64,000 nt of DNA from an uncultured Clostridia bacterium (lineage in GTDB: Bacteria > Bacillota > Clostridia > Christensenellales > Borkfalkiaceae). The position numbers were made by a program, and so were the translations under genes. The DNA is taken from NCBI GenBank assembly GCA_944363395.1, contig CALVUC010000003.1:1-64000 (forward strand). Reading direction: 5' to 3'. Positions within the stretch are counted from its first letter, which is position 1. Each line of letters starts with the position of its first letter. This document shows positions 33,883-43,176 of the stretch, in pieces. Under the pieces are notes generated by a model. It did no database searches. It saw only the letters and a list, made by a program, of their open reading frames with translations, and was not told the DNA's origin.

Positions 33883-35221
33883 ATTCCGTAACGGCTTTGG
33901 GCTTGCAGACGATGCGGTAGGGGATCCAGAGCACGACGAGCGCCGCTGCGCCGATCGCCGCAAACATCCCCGAGGAGAAGCACGCCGAACCCGCCAGGGC
34001 GGAGAGAGCGGGGAGGATCCCCGTGAGCGCGCCGAACGCGACGCCGAGGAGGATGTTGGGAAGCAGCATCAGGAAAAGGAAGGGCAGCCAGCCAAAGATG
34101 ACGGGGAGCTTCACTTTGACGTACTTGTTCTGCATGAAGCATTTGCAGACGGTCTTGATGAAGAGATAGACCCAGCTCAGGACGGAGAGGGCGAGCAGCA
34201 CGCCGATGGCAAGGAAGGCGTAGGGCAGGTAGGTGACGGGGGCGGGATCGCCATTCGTCAGCAGATCGGTGATGTAGGTGCGGATCTCCTGCTTGATCGC
34301 TTCGCTGCTGTCCTCCTGCGTCTCTGCCGCCGCGGCGACGTATGCCGCCGTCTCGGCTTCGGGCGCGGAAGGCGCTTCCTCAGGTACGGAAGGCGTCTCT
34401 TCGGGCGCTTCCTCGGGCGAAGAGGGCGTCCCTTCGGGCGCTCCCTCGACGGTGCCGTTGTTGAGCGACTGCATGAGTTCGAGCAGCATCCCGTCGACAA
34501 ACGCCTCGGGGTCGACGATGCCGTTTTCGTCGGCATATTCGTTGACGACGTCGATGACGGCTTCGCGGACGGACTGCCTGTTTTCCTCGGTGAGTTCGAT
34601 GCCGTCCAGTTCCTCCACGCCGCTTGCCTTCAGGTCGGCAAAGACATCCTCGACCGTTGCGAGCACCGTATCGGCGACCTCATCCACCGTCGAGCTGTTC
34701 TCATAGATATTGTTGACGATCTCCGTCGTCTTTTCTTCGATGTATGTATCGGTCACGCCCGCACGGTTCAAAAAGTTGTCGACTTCTTCGTCCGTCGTCT
34801 CGCTGCTGCCCGAGGAGGCGAGGAAGTCCTTGACGGAATCTTTGACCTCGGTCTTGATGGTGTTGGCGGTCGTTTGGATGACGGTGTTCTTCGCGATCTC
34901 GCGGAAGCATCCCGCGATGCTGTCCGCGATCGCATCGATGTTCTCGTCGAGGAGGGCGTCGGCGGCGCTCTCCGCGTCCCATCGGGTGACGCAGGCGAGC
35001 ACGGTGATGCTGTCCATTTCAATGCTCAGCGCGATATCCGCGCCGTCGCCCGCAAGCTCGATGTCGCCTTCGGACGAGCCCATCATCTTCTGCAGCTGCT
35101 CCTTGCTGATATGTGCCTTTACATCGAGCCGCCAGACCGGCTGAACAAAATACAGCGCGATCGCCGCCGCGCAGATGAGCGCGAAAATGACGTTAAAAAT
35201 GAGTGTGACTGTTTTTTTCAT
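33881..35221 (-). CDS. Large membrane protein with an extracytoplasmic helical domain, function unknown
   Basis: A 446-aa protein of no recognised family. One N-terminal transmembrane helix (VTLIFNVIFALICAAAIALYF) leads to an acidic, mostly helical outer domain (about 30-260). A Pro/Glu/Ser/Ala repeat linker follows (APEGTPSSPEEAPEETPS), then three or four C-terminal transmembrane helices (YAFLAIGVLLALSVLSWVYLF; GWLPFLFLMLLPNILLGVAF; AAIGAAALVVLWIPYRIV). The topology suggests a sensor or envelope scaffold. It has a near-perfect promoter and SD GAGAGGATAG. Confidence 0.7.
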   Translation of the reverse strand: MKKTVTLIFNVIFALICAAAIALYFVQPVWRLDVKAHISKEQLQKMMGSSEGDIELAGDGADIALSIEMDSITVLACVTRWDAESAADALLDENIDAIADSIAGCFREIAKNTVIQTTANTIKTEVKDSVKDFLASSGSSETTDEEVDNFLNRAGVTDTYIEEKTTEIVNNIYENSSTVDEVADTVLATVEDVFADLKASGVEELDGIELTEENRQSVREAVIDVVNEYADENGIVDPEAFVDGMLLELMQSLNNGTVEGAPEGTPSSPEEAPEETPSVPEEAPSAPEAETAAYVAAAAETQEDSSEAIKQEIRTYITDLLTNGDPAPVTYLPYAFLAIGVLLALSVLSWVYLFIKTVCKCFMQNKYVKVKLPVIFGWLPFLFLMLLPNILLGVAFGALTGILPALSALAGSACFSSGMFAAIGAAALVVLWIPYRIVCKPKAVTE

Positions 35222-35253
35222 ACTCTATCCTCTCGGAATGATTTTGTGACTAT

Positions 35254-35282
35254 ATTATATGGAAAGGCGCACGCCTTGTCAA
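35254..35282 (-). promoter_or_regulatory. Near-consensus promoter of the membrane-protein gene
   Basis: Minus strand TTGACA (35282-35277), 17-bp spacer, TATAAT (35259-35254). Confidence 0.85.
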
Positions 35283-35385
35283 CCGTTTGGGGCGGGCGGC
35301 GCTCCATTTGCGTCCGGGAAAAAGTTTCCTTTCCTTCAAGAGAGTGAGAAAGATGAAAAATTTTTCCCGAATGCCGTGCGGGCAG

Positions 35386-35414
35386 TTGCGCATCCCGCGC
35401 CGATGCGCTATAAT
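35386..35414 (+). promoter_or_regulatory. Promoter of the ECF sigma gene
   Basis: TTGCGC (35386-35391), 17-bp spacer, TATAAT (35409-35414). Confidence 0.65.
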
Positions 35415-35446
35415 TTTATCATACGAAACGTGCAGAGGGAGCCCGG

Positions 35447-35947
35447 ATGGACGCGCATACATTCAACCGACAATTGAAGAGGCTTGCGTCGGACAAGCGC
35501 GCGCTCGAAGCGCTCTATGCGGAATATGCGCTCCCCATGAAGGCGCACCTTCTGCGCAGGTTCGGCTCGCTCGTCAGCGCCGAGGACGTGACGCAGGACG
35601 TCTTTGTCAAGCTGCTCTCCCTCCGCGACCCGCCCCGCGTCGAATACCCCGCGTCGTGGCTCTACACCCTCGCCGACAACCGCGCCAAGGACATCCTGCG
35701 CGCCGCGCATCCCGAAGCGGCGCTCGAAGAGGGGCTCGCCGCGCCCTTCGACCTCGACAGGACCATCGTCAACGCGCAGACGCGCCGCGCGCTCGAAGCG
35801 CTCGACGAGGACGTGCGGCGCATCCTCTACCTGCATTTCTGGGAGGGGTACTCTCTGAAGGAGATCGCCGCGGAGTCGGGGATGAGCTATGCCAACGTGC
35901 GCGTCAAGGTGAGCCGCGCCTACCGCAAATTAAAAGAGATCTTATGA
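35447..35947 (+). CDS. ECF-type RNA polymerase sigma factor
   Basis: A 166-aa sigma-70 protein with regions 2 (LYAEYALPMKAHLLRRFGS, SAEDVTQDVFVKLL) and 4 (ALDEDVRRILYLHFWEGYS, IAAESGMSYANVRVKVSRAYRKLKE) only, as in ECF factors. The following gene encodes a single-pass membrane protein, the usual anti-sigma arrangement. Regulon unknown. Confidence 0.92.
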   Translation: MDAHTFNRQLKRLASDKRALEALYAEYALPMKAHLLRRFGSLVSAEDVTQDVFVKLLSLRDPPRVEYPASWLYTLADNRAKDILRAAHPEAALEEGLAAPFDLDRTIVNAQTRRALEALDEDVRRILYLHFWEGYSLKEIAAESGMSYANVRVKVSRAYRKLKEIL

Positions 35948-36010
35948 CGGGAAGAGTTGTCACAGACGGCGCGCTCCGCCCGTCTCTATGAATGCAACAG
36001 AGCGGAAGAT

Positions 36011-36652
36011 ATGAATATCAGACGAAAATTACAACGGGAGGCGAAAGCCGACCTTCAGACGCTGCAGACGCAGGAGGACGCGGCATTTCTCCGCCGCGCC
36101 GCCGCCGAGGCGTCGTTTGCCGCGGCGCAGCGAAGAAAAAAGCGCCTGCGCATCTTCGCCGCCGTCGGGGCGATGTGCGCCGTGTGCTTCGTGACCCTCG
36201 CCGTGGGACTGCCCCGGTGGGCGGGCGCGCCGCGCTCGGAGGGGCTGAACGACATGGCGGGCGCCGCGCCCGACGCCGTTTCGCCCGCGCCCTCCGAACC
36301 CTCCGCCCCGGCGGGCGAGGACGGGTGGCGGGACGCGGCGCGGGCGCTGGGCTTTTTCATCGGCGCGGAGGGCTGGACTTGCGTCGGGGAGGACCTTGGG
36401 GACGGCGCGTCGTATGTGGTCGTCTGCCTGCGCGGGGAGGAGGAACTGACCGTGCGCTTCCCCGTGACGGAGCCGCTCTCGGGCGGGAGCGAGATGCCTG
36501 CCGGCGCGTTCACGCTCGTATATGCGGAGGAGAACGGCACCGTGCGCGCCGTCCTCATGCGGGAGGAGACGCCGCTGCTTTGCGTGGACGCTTTCCGGGG
36601 CGGCGCGGAGCGGCTGTGCGCGCTGCTTTCCGAACTCGTGCATCCCGTTTGA
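36011..36652 (+). CDS. Membrane protein, probable anti-sigma partner
   Basis: A 213-aa protein. A cytosolic head of about 45 residues (LQREAKADLQTLQTQEDAAFL, then RRKKR) precedes one transmembrane helix (IFAAVGAMCAVCFVTLAVGLP). A Pro/Ala linker and an extracytoplasmic domain with DGWRDAARALGFF and AGAFTLVYAEENG complete it. No zinc-binding anti-sigma motif is seen. The anti-sigma role is inferred from topology and from its place after the ECF gene. An in-frame TTG at 35957 would add 18 residues; ATG at 36011 is preferred. Confidence 0.7.
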   Translation: MNIRRKLQREAKADLQTLQTQEDAAFLRRAAAEASFAAAQRRKKRLRIFAAVGAMCAVCFVTLAVGLPRWAGAPRSEGLNDMAGAAPDAVSPAPSEPSAPAGEDGWRDAARALGFFIGAEGWTCVGEDLGDGASYVVVCLRGEEELTVRFPVTEPLSGGSEMPAGAFTLVYAEENGTVRAVLMREETPLLCVDAFRGGAERLCALLSELVHPV

Positions 36653-36670
36653 CGGGGCATGACGCAAAAG

Positions 36671-36706
36671 AGAAAGGGACGTACCCCAAAACGGGGACGT
36701 CCCTTT
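36671..36706. terminator. Hairpin after the ECF operon
   Basis: AAAGGGACGT/ACGTCCCTTT outer stem with CCCC/GGGG inner stem, no T-run; probable but unproven terminator. Confidence 0.5.
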
Positions 36707-36747
36707 CCGGTATGGAGGGAGCGCCGCGGCGCCCGCGGATGAGCGGG

Positions 36748-37794
36748 TCAGGTGGCTTTTATCCGCCTCTTGCAGCGGCGGGCGCGCGGCTGCTTTGTGA
36801 CGATCGCGCCCGTATCGCGCAGCCATTGCACGGTGTCGGCGAGCGTCTCGGAAAAATCGCGGGGCGCAAACCCCAATTCCCGCGTCGCCTTCTCGTGCGA
36901 GTAGCAGCCGTTCTCCAGGATGACGCGCAGCGCATAGGGGGAGAAGAGCGGCTTCTTTTTGGTCAGTCTGGCGTGCAGCACCGCGAAGGGCGCCGCCGCC
37001 ATCGCAAGGAAGTGCGGTATGTTGGCGACCCTCTTGCCGTTGACGATGGGGCGGAGCAGGTCGAGCGTTTCGCGGATGGTGTGATAGCCGCCCGAGAGGA
37101 TATAGCTCTCGCCCGATCTGCCCCTGTCCGCCGCCGCGACGATGCCGTCCGCGACGTCGCGCACGTCCACAAAGTCGTAGCCGCCCTTGACGCAGGCGGG
37201 GAACTTCCCGTTCGCATAGTCCTTGACGAAGCGCACGAGATGGTTGCTGCCCCCGTTGTACGGACCGATGATGCCCGAGGGCAGCACGACCACGGCGGGG
37301 ATCTCCTTTGCCGCTTCAAGCACGATGCGGGCGGCGATCGCCTTGCTCTTGGAGTACGCGCCCTCGACCTTGCGCGAATCATAGCGCTCGATCTCCGTCT
37401 TGACGGTCCCTTTCTTCGTGTCGGGCATGGCGTGGACGGAACTGACGTATACGAACTTCTTGACGCCCGCCGCTTTGGCACGTTCGAGCACGTTGATCGT
37501 GCCGCGCACGTTCACGCCGTACGCCGCGGGCGAGTGCTTGTCGGCGATCTCCACGATGCCCGCGCAGTGCAGCACGATCGCCTCCGTCCCTTCGGGAAGG
37601 GTGAAAAATTCGTCCAGCGTCTCGGGTTTTGTGACGTCTCCGAAGCAGATCTCAACGCCCAACTGCCGCATGAGCGTACTGTTCTCTCCGGGCAGGAGCA
37701 GCGCGCGCATCGCCTCCCCCCGTTCCTTTAACCGCAGACATACGGCGCTGCCGACGTGTCCCGCCGCGCCCGTAATGAGATATAATGTTTTCAT
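36748..37794 (-). CDS. NAD(P)-dependent epimerase/dehydratase family protein
   Basis: A 348-aa extended short-chain dehydrogenase. TGAAGHVGS is the GxxGxxG dinucleotide motif, VLHCAGIVEI and VYVSSVHA line the active site, and the catalytic pair is in GAYSKSKAIAARI (YxxxK). It lacks clear sugar-nucleotide signatures and resembles dihydroflavonol-reductase-like SDRs. A basic tail (RARRCKRRIK) ends the protein. GAGGAGG precedes the ATG. It is divergent from a TetR gene, which may regulate it. Confidence 0.85.
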   Translation of the reverse strand: MKTLYLITGAAGHVGSAVCLRLKERGEAMRALLLPGENSTLMRQLGVEICFGDVTKPETLDEFFTLPEGTEAIVLHCAGIVEIADKHSPAAYGVNVRGTINVLERAKAAGVKKFVYVSSVHAMPDTKKGTVKTEIERYDSRKVEGAYSKSKAIAARIVLEAAKEIPAVVVLPSGIIGPYNGGSNHLVRFVKDYANGKFPACVKGGYDFVDVRDVADGIVAAADRGRSGESYILSGGYHTIRETLDLLRPIVNGKRVANIPHFLAMAAAPFAVLHARLTKKKPLFSPYALRVILENGCYSHEKATRELGFAPRDFSETLADTVQWLRDTGAIVTKQPRARRCKRRIKAT

Positions 37795-37806
37795 GGCTGC
37801 CTCCTC

Positions 37807-37835
37807 TTGCCTTCGCTGCCGTTTTGTGCTATAAT
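37807..37835 (+). promoter_or_regulatory. Sigma-A promoter of the TetR-type gene
   Basis: TTGCCT (37807-37812), 17-bp spacer, TATAAT (37830-37835). It leaves a leader of about 145 nt. Confidence 0.65.
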
Positions 37836-37944
37836 GTCTGTATCACCGAAGAAAAACCGTGCAGCGCGGCATTCTCTTTGTTCACTTACAGTATACCACG
37901 CATTCGCCGGAATGCGTCCGTTCAGTTTTTGTACGGATGTACGT

Positions 37945-37966
37945 TTTCGGACAATTTGTTCCGAAA
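37945..37966. promoter_or_regulatory. Candidate TetR operator
   Basis: TTTCGGA-N8-TCCGAAA, a perfect inverted repeat 21 bp before the TetR start codon, overlapping the leader. TTCGGAAGG follows as a partial third half-site. Confidence 0.45.
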
Positions 37967-37987
37967 TGTTCGGAAGGAGACAAAATC

Positions 37988-38560
37988 ATGCAAAGTAAAG
38001 GCGATCTGCGCGTCAGGATGACGCAGAAGATGCTCACGGACGCCTTTCTCGAGCTGCGCAGGCAAAAGCCGCTCAGAAAGATCACGGTGAGTGAATTGTG
38101 CAGCCGTTCGGGCGTGGGGCGCGGGACGTTCTACGCGCACTATACCGATATCTACGATCTGAACGAAAAGCTGGAGGCGCAGTTTTTGCAGGAGTTCTCC
38201 ACGGCGCTCACGGGCGCGCTCGAGAGCCGCGAGACGCTGCAGTCCACGCGGCGGGTATGCCGCACCGTCTTCAAGCTGCTCGAGGAGAACGAGGCGCTCT
38301 GCGGGCTGCTGCTCTCGGCGGACAACACGGGCGGCGCGATGCGCTTCATCGAGTTGGGCGGGCAGCTGTGCGCCGAATATTACCGCGTCGCCTTTCAGGA
38401 CGTGCCGCCCAAGAAGCTGGGCGACTTCTACCGCTTCGTTTCCTCGGGCTGCGTTGCCTGCCTGCGGGCGCGGCTCGCTTCGGCGGAGCGCGTCCCCGTC
38501 GAGCAGTTTGCCGACGAGATGAGCGAGTTCATCTCCCGCGGGGTGCGCGCCCTGTTGTGA
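37988..38560 (+). CDS. TetR/AcrR-family transcriptional regulator
   Basis: A 190-aa protein. Residues 10-60 form the TetR HTH (MLTDAFLELRRQKPLRKITVSEL, SGVGRGTFYAHYTDIYDL). The C-terminal ligand domain contains ENEALCGLLLSADN and resembles TetR C-terminal types found in Firmicutes. GGAAGGAGAC sets the start at 37988; the upstream reading frame crosses the operator. Likely targets are itself and the divergent SDR. Ligand unknown. Confidence 0.88.
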   Translation: MQSKGDLRVRMTQKMLTDAFLELRRQKPLRKITVSELCSRSGVGRGTFYAHYTDIYDLNEKLEAQFLQEFSTALTGALESRETLQSTRRVCRTVFKLLEENEALCGLLLSADNTGGAMRFIELGGQLCAEYYRVAFQDVPPKKLGDFYRFVSSGCVACLRARLASAERVPVEQFADEMSEFISRGVRALL

Positions 38561-38574
38561 GCGGCTGAAAAAAC

Positions 38575-38603
38575 TTGCTTTTTTTGCGGAATTGTGGTAT
38601 ACT
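38575..38603 (+). promoter_or_regulatory. Sigma-A promoter of the flavoprotein-rubredoxin operon
   Basis: TTGCTT (38575-38580), 17-bp spacer, TATACT (38598-38603). Confidence 0.75.
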
Positions 38604-38632
38604 GTCCGCGTACAGAACGGGAGAGATCGCTT

Positions 38633-39832
38633 ATGCACAATTGTATTTCCATCACCGATACGCTCACCTATCTGGGCGGCAACGACAGGCGCATCGCTCT
38701 GTTTGAGAGCGCCTATCCCGTTCCGCGCGGCGTCTCCTACAATTCCTATCTTTTGAAGGACGAAAAGACGGTGCTCTTTGACACCGTGGACGAGGCGGTC
38801 GCGGAACAGTTCTTTGAAAATCTTTCCTGCGCGCTGGGAGAAAGGCCGCTCGACTACATCGTCGTGCATCACATGGAGCCCGACCATTCCGCGACGCAGC
38901 GCAGGCTTTTGCAGGCGCATCCCGAAGTCACCGTCGTCACGACGCAGAAGGCAGCCGCGATGATGAAAAATTACTTCGGCTTTGCGGGAAAGACGGTGCT
39001 CGTCAAGGAGGGGGATACCCTCTGCGTCGGCGCGCATACGCTGCGCTTTGTCCTCGCGCCCATGGTGCATTGGCCCGAGGTCATGATGACCTACGTCGCG
39101 GAGGAGGGCATCCTCTTTTCCGCCGACGCGTTCGGCACGTTCGGGGCGCTCCCGGGGAGCATCTTTGCGGACGAGGTCGATTTCGAGCGCGATTTCCTTG
39201 CCGACGCGCGCCGCTATTATTTCAACATCGTCGGCAAATACGGCGTACAGGTGCAGAACGTCCTGAAAAAGGCGGCGGGGCTGGAGATCCGCCTCGTCTG
39301 CCCGCTGCACGGTCCCGTCTGGCGCAGGGATTTTGCATGGTACCTCGAAAAATACTGCACATGGAGCGGCTATCTGCCCGAAGAGCGGGGCGTCGCGGTG
39401 TTCTATGCCTCGGTATACGGACACACGCAGAACGCCGCCGAGATTGTCGCCTCCGCCGTCGCCGCCAAGGGGGTGAAGGTGCGGGTGTATGACGTCTCCG
39501 TCACGTCGGTCGGCGAGCTCGTGAGCGAGGCGTTCCGCTTCTCGCACGCGGTGTTCGCTTCGACGACGTACAACAACGGCATCTTTATCAGCATGGAGCA
39601 GCTTCTCGCGGATCTTGCCGCGCACGCGTGGCAGAACCGCGCCTATGCCGTCATCGAGAACGGCTCGTGGGCGCCGCAGGCGGGCGGTCTGATGGACGCG
39701 CAGCTCTCCGCGATGAAGAATATGCGCTGCATCGGGGAAAAGACGACGGTGCTTTCCGCGGTGAACGAAGAGAGCGCGGCGGCGCTGCGGGAACTTGCGG
39801 CGCTCGTCGCGGCAGACGTTCTGGACAATTAA
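38633..39832 (+). CDS. fprA: A-type flavoprotein (FprA), oxygen/NO reductase
   Basis: A 399-aa protein. The N-terminal metallo-beta-lactamase-like diiron domain shows HHMEPDHS and later HWPEVMMTY and CPLHGPVW ligands. The C-terminal flavodoxin domain starts VAVFYASVYGHTQNAAE (FMN loop) and has ASTTYNNGIF. These enzymes reduce oxygen to water or nitric oxide to nitrous oxide. The rubredoxin gene directly downstream is the expected electron donor. GGGAGAGATCGCTT precedes the ATG. Confidence 0.95.
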   Translation: MHNCISITDTLTYLGGNDRRIALFESAYPVPRGVSYNSYLLKDEKTVLFDTVDEAVAEQFFENLSCALGERPLDYIVVHHMEPDHSATQRRLLQAHPEVTVVTTQKAAAMMKNYFGFAGKTVLVKEGDTLCVGAHTLRFVLAPMVHWPEVMMTYVAEEGILFSADAFGTFGALPGSIFADEVDFERDFLADARRYYFNIVGKYGVQVQNVLKKAAGLEIRLVCPLHGPVWRRDFAWYLEKYCTWSGYLPEERGVAVFYASVYGHTQNAAEIVASAVAAKGVKVRVYDVSVTSVGELVSEAFRFSHAVFASTTYNNGIFISMEQLLADLAAHAWQNRAYAVIENGSWAPQAGGLMDAQLSAMKNMRCIGEKTTVLSAVNEESAAALRELAALVAADVLDN

Positions 39833-39865
39833 CGCCCGAAGGGCGCAAACAGGGAGGTTGATACA

Positions 39866-40027
39866 ATGGCAAAGTATGTTTGCACGGTGTGCGGCTACGA
39901 GTACGACGAGGCGGCGGGCGATCCCGACAACGGTATCGCGCCCGGCACCAAGTGGGAGGATGTCCCGGACGACTTCACCTGCCCGCTCTGCGGCGTGGGG
40001 AAGGAAGATTTCGCCAAGCAGGACTAA
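39866..40027 (+). CDS. Rubredoxin
   Basis: A 53-aa protein with the Fe(SCys)4 site CTVCGYEYD and [22 protein letters not shown] precedes the ATG. It is 33 nt after the flavoprotein gene and probably carries electrons to it for oxygen or NO reduction. Confidence 0.96.
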   Translation: MAKYVCTVCGYEYDEAAGDPDNGIAPGTKWEDVPDDFTCPLCGVGKEDFAKQD

Positions 40028-40030
40028 GGT

Positions 40031-40066
40031 ACGGAGCCTCCGCTTTTGCGGGGGCTTCGCGCTTTT
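40031..40066 (+). terminator. Terminator of the flavoprotein-rubredoxin operon
   Basis: GAGCCTCCGC/GCGGGGGCT stem with a TTTT loop, then TTCGCGCTTTTTC. Confidence 0.6.
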
Positions 40067-40092
40067 TCAGGGAAAATTTTGCGCGCGGATGA

Positions 40093-40121
40093 TTGAATAT
40101 GCCCGCGGCGTGTGATATATA
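40093..40121 (+). promoter_or_regulatory. Sigma-A promoter of lon
   Basis: TTGAAT (40093-40098), 17-bp spacer, TATATA (40116-40121). Confidence 0.65.
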
Positions 40122-40170
40122 GGTACAGCGGGCGGTCTCGCCCGCATTCTCCCGACAGGAGGTCACTTTT

Positions 40171-42492
40171 ATGGAAAAACGTGTTGCGATCCTGCCCGTC
40201 ATCCCCATGCGGACGCAGGTCGTGTTCCCCGATACCACGGTCGCGTTCGATGTGGGGCGCGGCGTCTCTCTTGCCGCCGTCGAACGCGCGGGCGGCAGCG
40301 ATAAATACGTCTTCGTCACCCGCCAGAGCGACGCGCAGAAGGAATTTCCCGAAGAGGACGATCTCAGCAAGATCGGCACGGTGTGCGTCATCCGTCAGGC
40401 GACGCGCCTTCCGGGCGACAGGATGCGCGTGTTTGCCGCGGGCGAATACCGCGCCGCGGCGCGCGCGTTCCGTACCGAGGACGGCTATATTTACGCCGTG
40501 ACCGAAGAACTTGCGCCCATCCACGGCGATCCGACGCTCGAGGAGGCGTATTTCCGCACGGCGAAGGAACTCGTCAAGGAGATCGTCTCGGGCGAGGGAC
40601 GGGGCAGCAAAGAGCTGGACGGCGCGCTCACGGGCATCTCCGATCCCGACAAATATATCAATGTCTGTACGCATTTTCTGCGGCTCAAAGACGAGGTCAA
40701 ACAGCAGATCCTGGAGGAGACGACGCTCGTTAAACGGCTGCGCCTGTTTGAACAGTGCCTCAATACCGAGCTGGAGATCGGGCGTCTGGAGCGCAAGATC
40801 GCGCAGGACGTGCGCCGCAATATCGACAAATCGCAGAAGGAATACTATCTTCGCGAGCAGCTCAAAGCCATCCATGCGGAGCTGGGGGACGACGTCGAGG
40901 AGAACGAGCGCCTGCGCGAGAAGATCCTCGCCAAGCGCCTGCCCGCGGCGGTGGAGGAAAAGGCGCTCGCGGAGCTTGCGCGCATGGACAAGATGCCCGC
41001 TTCCTCGCCCGAGTACACGGTGCTGCGCAACTATGCCGACTGGCTCATCGACCTTCCGTGGCGGGAGGAGACCAAGGATACCGAGCGGCTCGCGGACGTC
41101 GAAAAGGTCTTGAACGCCGATCATTTCGGGCTGGAAAAGATCAAGGAGCGCATTGTCGAATATCTCGCCGTCCTGAAGCTGACGGGGGAGCTCAAAGCAC
41201 CCATCCTGTGCCTCGTCGGTCCTCCGGGCGTGGGCAAGACGAGCGTCGCGCAGTCCATTGCGCGGGCGCTCGGCAGGAAATTCGTGCGCATGAGCCTGGG
41301 CGGGCTCAAGGATGAGGCGGAGATCCGCGGACACCGCCGCACCTATGTCGGCGCCATCCCGGGGCGCATCATCTACGAGATGAAGAACGCGGGCTCCGTC
41401 AATCCCGTGTTCCTTCTGGACGAGGTGGACAAGATCTCCTCCGACCTTCGCGGCGATCCTTCGAGCGCCCTTTTGGAGGTGCTCGACCCCGAGCAGAACG
41501 CCACCTTCCGCGACCGCTATCTCGAAGTGGAGTACGACCTCTCCAAGGTCATGTTCATTGCGACGGCGAACACGCTGGACACCATCCCGGGACCTCTGCG
41601 CGACAGGATGGAGATCATCGAACTCTCCGGCTACACGCCCGAAGAGAAGGAGGAGATCGCCAAGCGCTATCTCGTTCCCAAAAAGCGCAGGGAGAACGGG
41701 CTCACGGAGGAGAATATCCGCTTCACGGAGGGCGCGCTCGCCGCGATCATCGACGGCTACACGATGGAAGCGGGCGTGAGAACGCTGGAAAGGACGATCG
41801 GCACGGTGTGCAGGAAGGCGGCGGTGCGCATCGCCAAGGGCGAAGAGCATCACATCGTCGTCAACAAGCACAATCTGGAGAGCTTTCTGGGCGGCAAGCG
41901 CTTCTTCCGCGACGAGGAGATGCGCAAAGAGGATGAAGTCGGCGCGGCGACGGGGCTTGCGTGGACGGCAGTCGGCGGGATGCCCCTCACCATCGAAGTC
42001 TCTGCCATGCAGGGCAAGGGGGATATCCTGCTCACGGGTAAGCTCGGCGACGTCATGAAGGAGTCGGCGCGCGCGGCGATCAGCTATATCCGCGCCCATG
42101 CCGACAAGTACGGCATCTCCGGGGACGCCTTTGAGCACCGCGACATCCACATCCACGTCCCCGAGGGCGCGACGCCCAAGGACGGACCTTCGGCGGGGAT
42201 CACGATGGCGACCGCCATCCTTTCGGCGTTCACGGGGCATCCCGTGCGGCGGGACATCGCCATGACGGGGGAGATCACCCTGCGCGGCAAGGTCCTGCCT
42301 ATCGGCGGGCTCAAGGAGAAGGCGATGGCGGCGAGCCGTATCGGCATCCGCGACGTCATCATTCCCGAGGAGAACAAAAAGGACGTGGAGGAGATCCCCG
42401 CAAACGTCCGCAAAAATATCAATTTTATCTGCGTGAGCGACGTCGATCAGGTGTTCCGCACCGCAGTCACGGGGATGTCCTATGCAGGTTAA
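40171..42492 (+). CDS. lon: ATP-dependent protease Lon
   Basis: A 773-aa protease. The N-terminal substrate-binding domain (to about 300) precedes Walker A GPPGVGKTS, Walker B VFLLDEVDK and the proteolytic domain with catalytic Ser in DGPSAGITMA and Lys in GGLKEKAMAA. It degrades misfolded and regulatory proteins. AGGAGG lies upstream. The engB start overlaps its last codons by 11 bp, the same lon-ysxC order as in Bacillus. Confidence 0.97.
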   Translation: MEKRVAILPVIPMRTQVVFPDTTVAFDVGRGVSLAAVERAGGSDKYVFVTRQSDAQKEFPEEDDLSKIGTVCVIRQATRLPGDRMRVFAAGEYRAAARAFRTEDGYIYAVTEELAPIHGDPTLEEAYFRTAKELVKEIVSGEGRGSKELDGALTGISDPDKYINVCTHFLRLKDEVKQQILEETTLVKRLRLFEQCLNTELEIGRLERKIAQDVRRNIDKSQKEYYLREQLKAIHAELGDDVEENERLREKILAKRLPAAVEEKALAELARMDKMPASSPEYTVLRNYADWLIDLPWREETKDTERLADVEKVLNADHFGLEKIKERIVEYLAVLKLTGELKAPILCLVGPPGVGKTSVAQSIARALGRKFVRMSLGGLKDEAEIRGHRRTYVGAIPGRIIYEMKNAGSVNPVFLLDEVDKISSDLRGDPSSALLEVLDPEQNATFRDRYLEVEYDLSKVMFIATANTLDTIPGPLRDRMEIIELSGYTPEEKEEIAKRYLVPKKRRENGLTEENIRFTEGALAAIIDGYTMEAGVRTLERTIGTVCRKAAVRIAKGEEHHIVVNKHNLESFLGGKRFFRDEEMRKEDEVGAATGLAWTAVGGMPLTIEVSAMQGKGDILLTGKLGDVMKESARAAISYIRAHADKYGISGDAFEHRDIHIHVPEGATPKDGPSAGITMATAILSAFTGHPVRRDIAMTGEITLRGKVLPIGGLKEKAMAASRIGIRDVIIPEENKKDVEEIPANVRKNINFICVSDVDQVFRTAVTGMSYAG

Positions 42493-43090
42493 GGATGCAA
42501 AATTCATCACGAGCGCGGCGCGGGCGGAACAGTTCCTCCGTCCGCCCAAGCCCATGATCGCGGTGTGCGGAAAGTCCAATGCGGGCAAGAGCACGCTCAT
42601 CAATCTGCTCGCGGGGAGAAAACAGCTCGCCAAGACGAGCGCCTCCCCGGGGCGCACCCGTCTCGTCAATTACTTTGACTTCGGCGCATTCTGGCTCGCG
42701 GATCTGCCCGGCTACGGCTATGCGGCGGTCTCCAAGGCGGAACAGGCGAAGTGGGCAAAGACGCTCGACAGCTTTTTCGCCGCGAAGGAGGACGTCGCGC
42801 ACGTCTTTCTCTTATCGGATATCCGCCGCGATCCCTCGGCGGACGATATGCAGATGGTCTCCTTTCTCGTCTATCACGGCGTTCCCTTCACCGTCGTCGC
42901 GACCAAGAGCGACAAGCTCTCGCGCATGAAGGCGAAGGAGCGCGCGCGTGCCGTCGCCAACGCCTTCGGGCTGGGCGCGGACAACGTCATCGCCGTCTCG
43001 GGCGTCACGGGCGAGGGGAAGGACGCGCTGCTCGCGCGCATCGCGCAGGTCGTCGCCGTCTCATTGGGCGGGACGGGGGACGCGGAGTAA
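42482..43090 (+). CDS. engB: Ribosome-biogenesis GTPase EngB/YsxC
   Basis: A 202-aa GTPase with G1 GKSNAGKST, G3 DLPGYGYA and G4 TKSDK. It acts in 50S subunit assembly. The MQVKDAKFITSAARAEQF start is typical. It overlaps lon and shares its transcript. Confidence 0.96.
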   Translation: MQVKDAKFITSAARAEQFLRPPKPMIAVCGKSNAGKSTLINLLAGRKQLAKTSASPGRTRLVNYFDFGAFWLADLPGYGYAAVSKAEQAKWAKTLDSFFAAKEDVAHVFLLSDIRRDPSADDMQMVSFLVYHGVPFTVVATKSDKLSRMKAKERARAVANAFGLGADNVIAVSGVTGEGKDALLARIAQVVAVSLGGTGDAE

Positions 43091-43106
43091 GGCGCGGCAC
43101 ATTTGC

Positions 43107-43135
43107 TTGACAATTGCGCCGCGCTCGGGTATAAT
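43107..43135 (+). promoter_or_regulatory. Consensus promoter of the BIG2-TlpA lipoprotein gene
   Basis: TTGACA (43107-43112), 17-bp spacer, TATAAT (43130-43135). A CCGCGC/GCGCGG hairpin sits between it and the Shine-Dalgarno. Confidence 0.85.
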
Positions 43136-43176
43136 CATACAAAAATGCCGCGCCGTGCGCGGCGGAAGGAATGCGT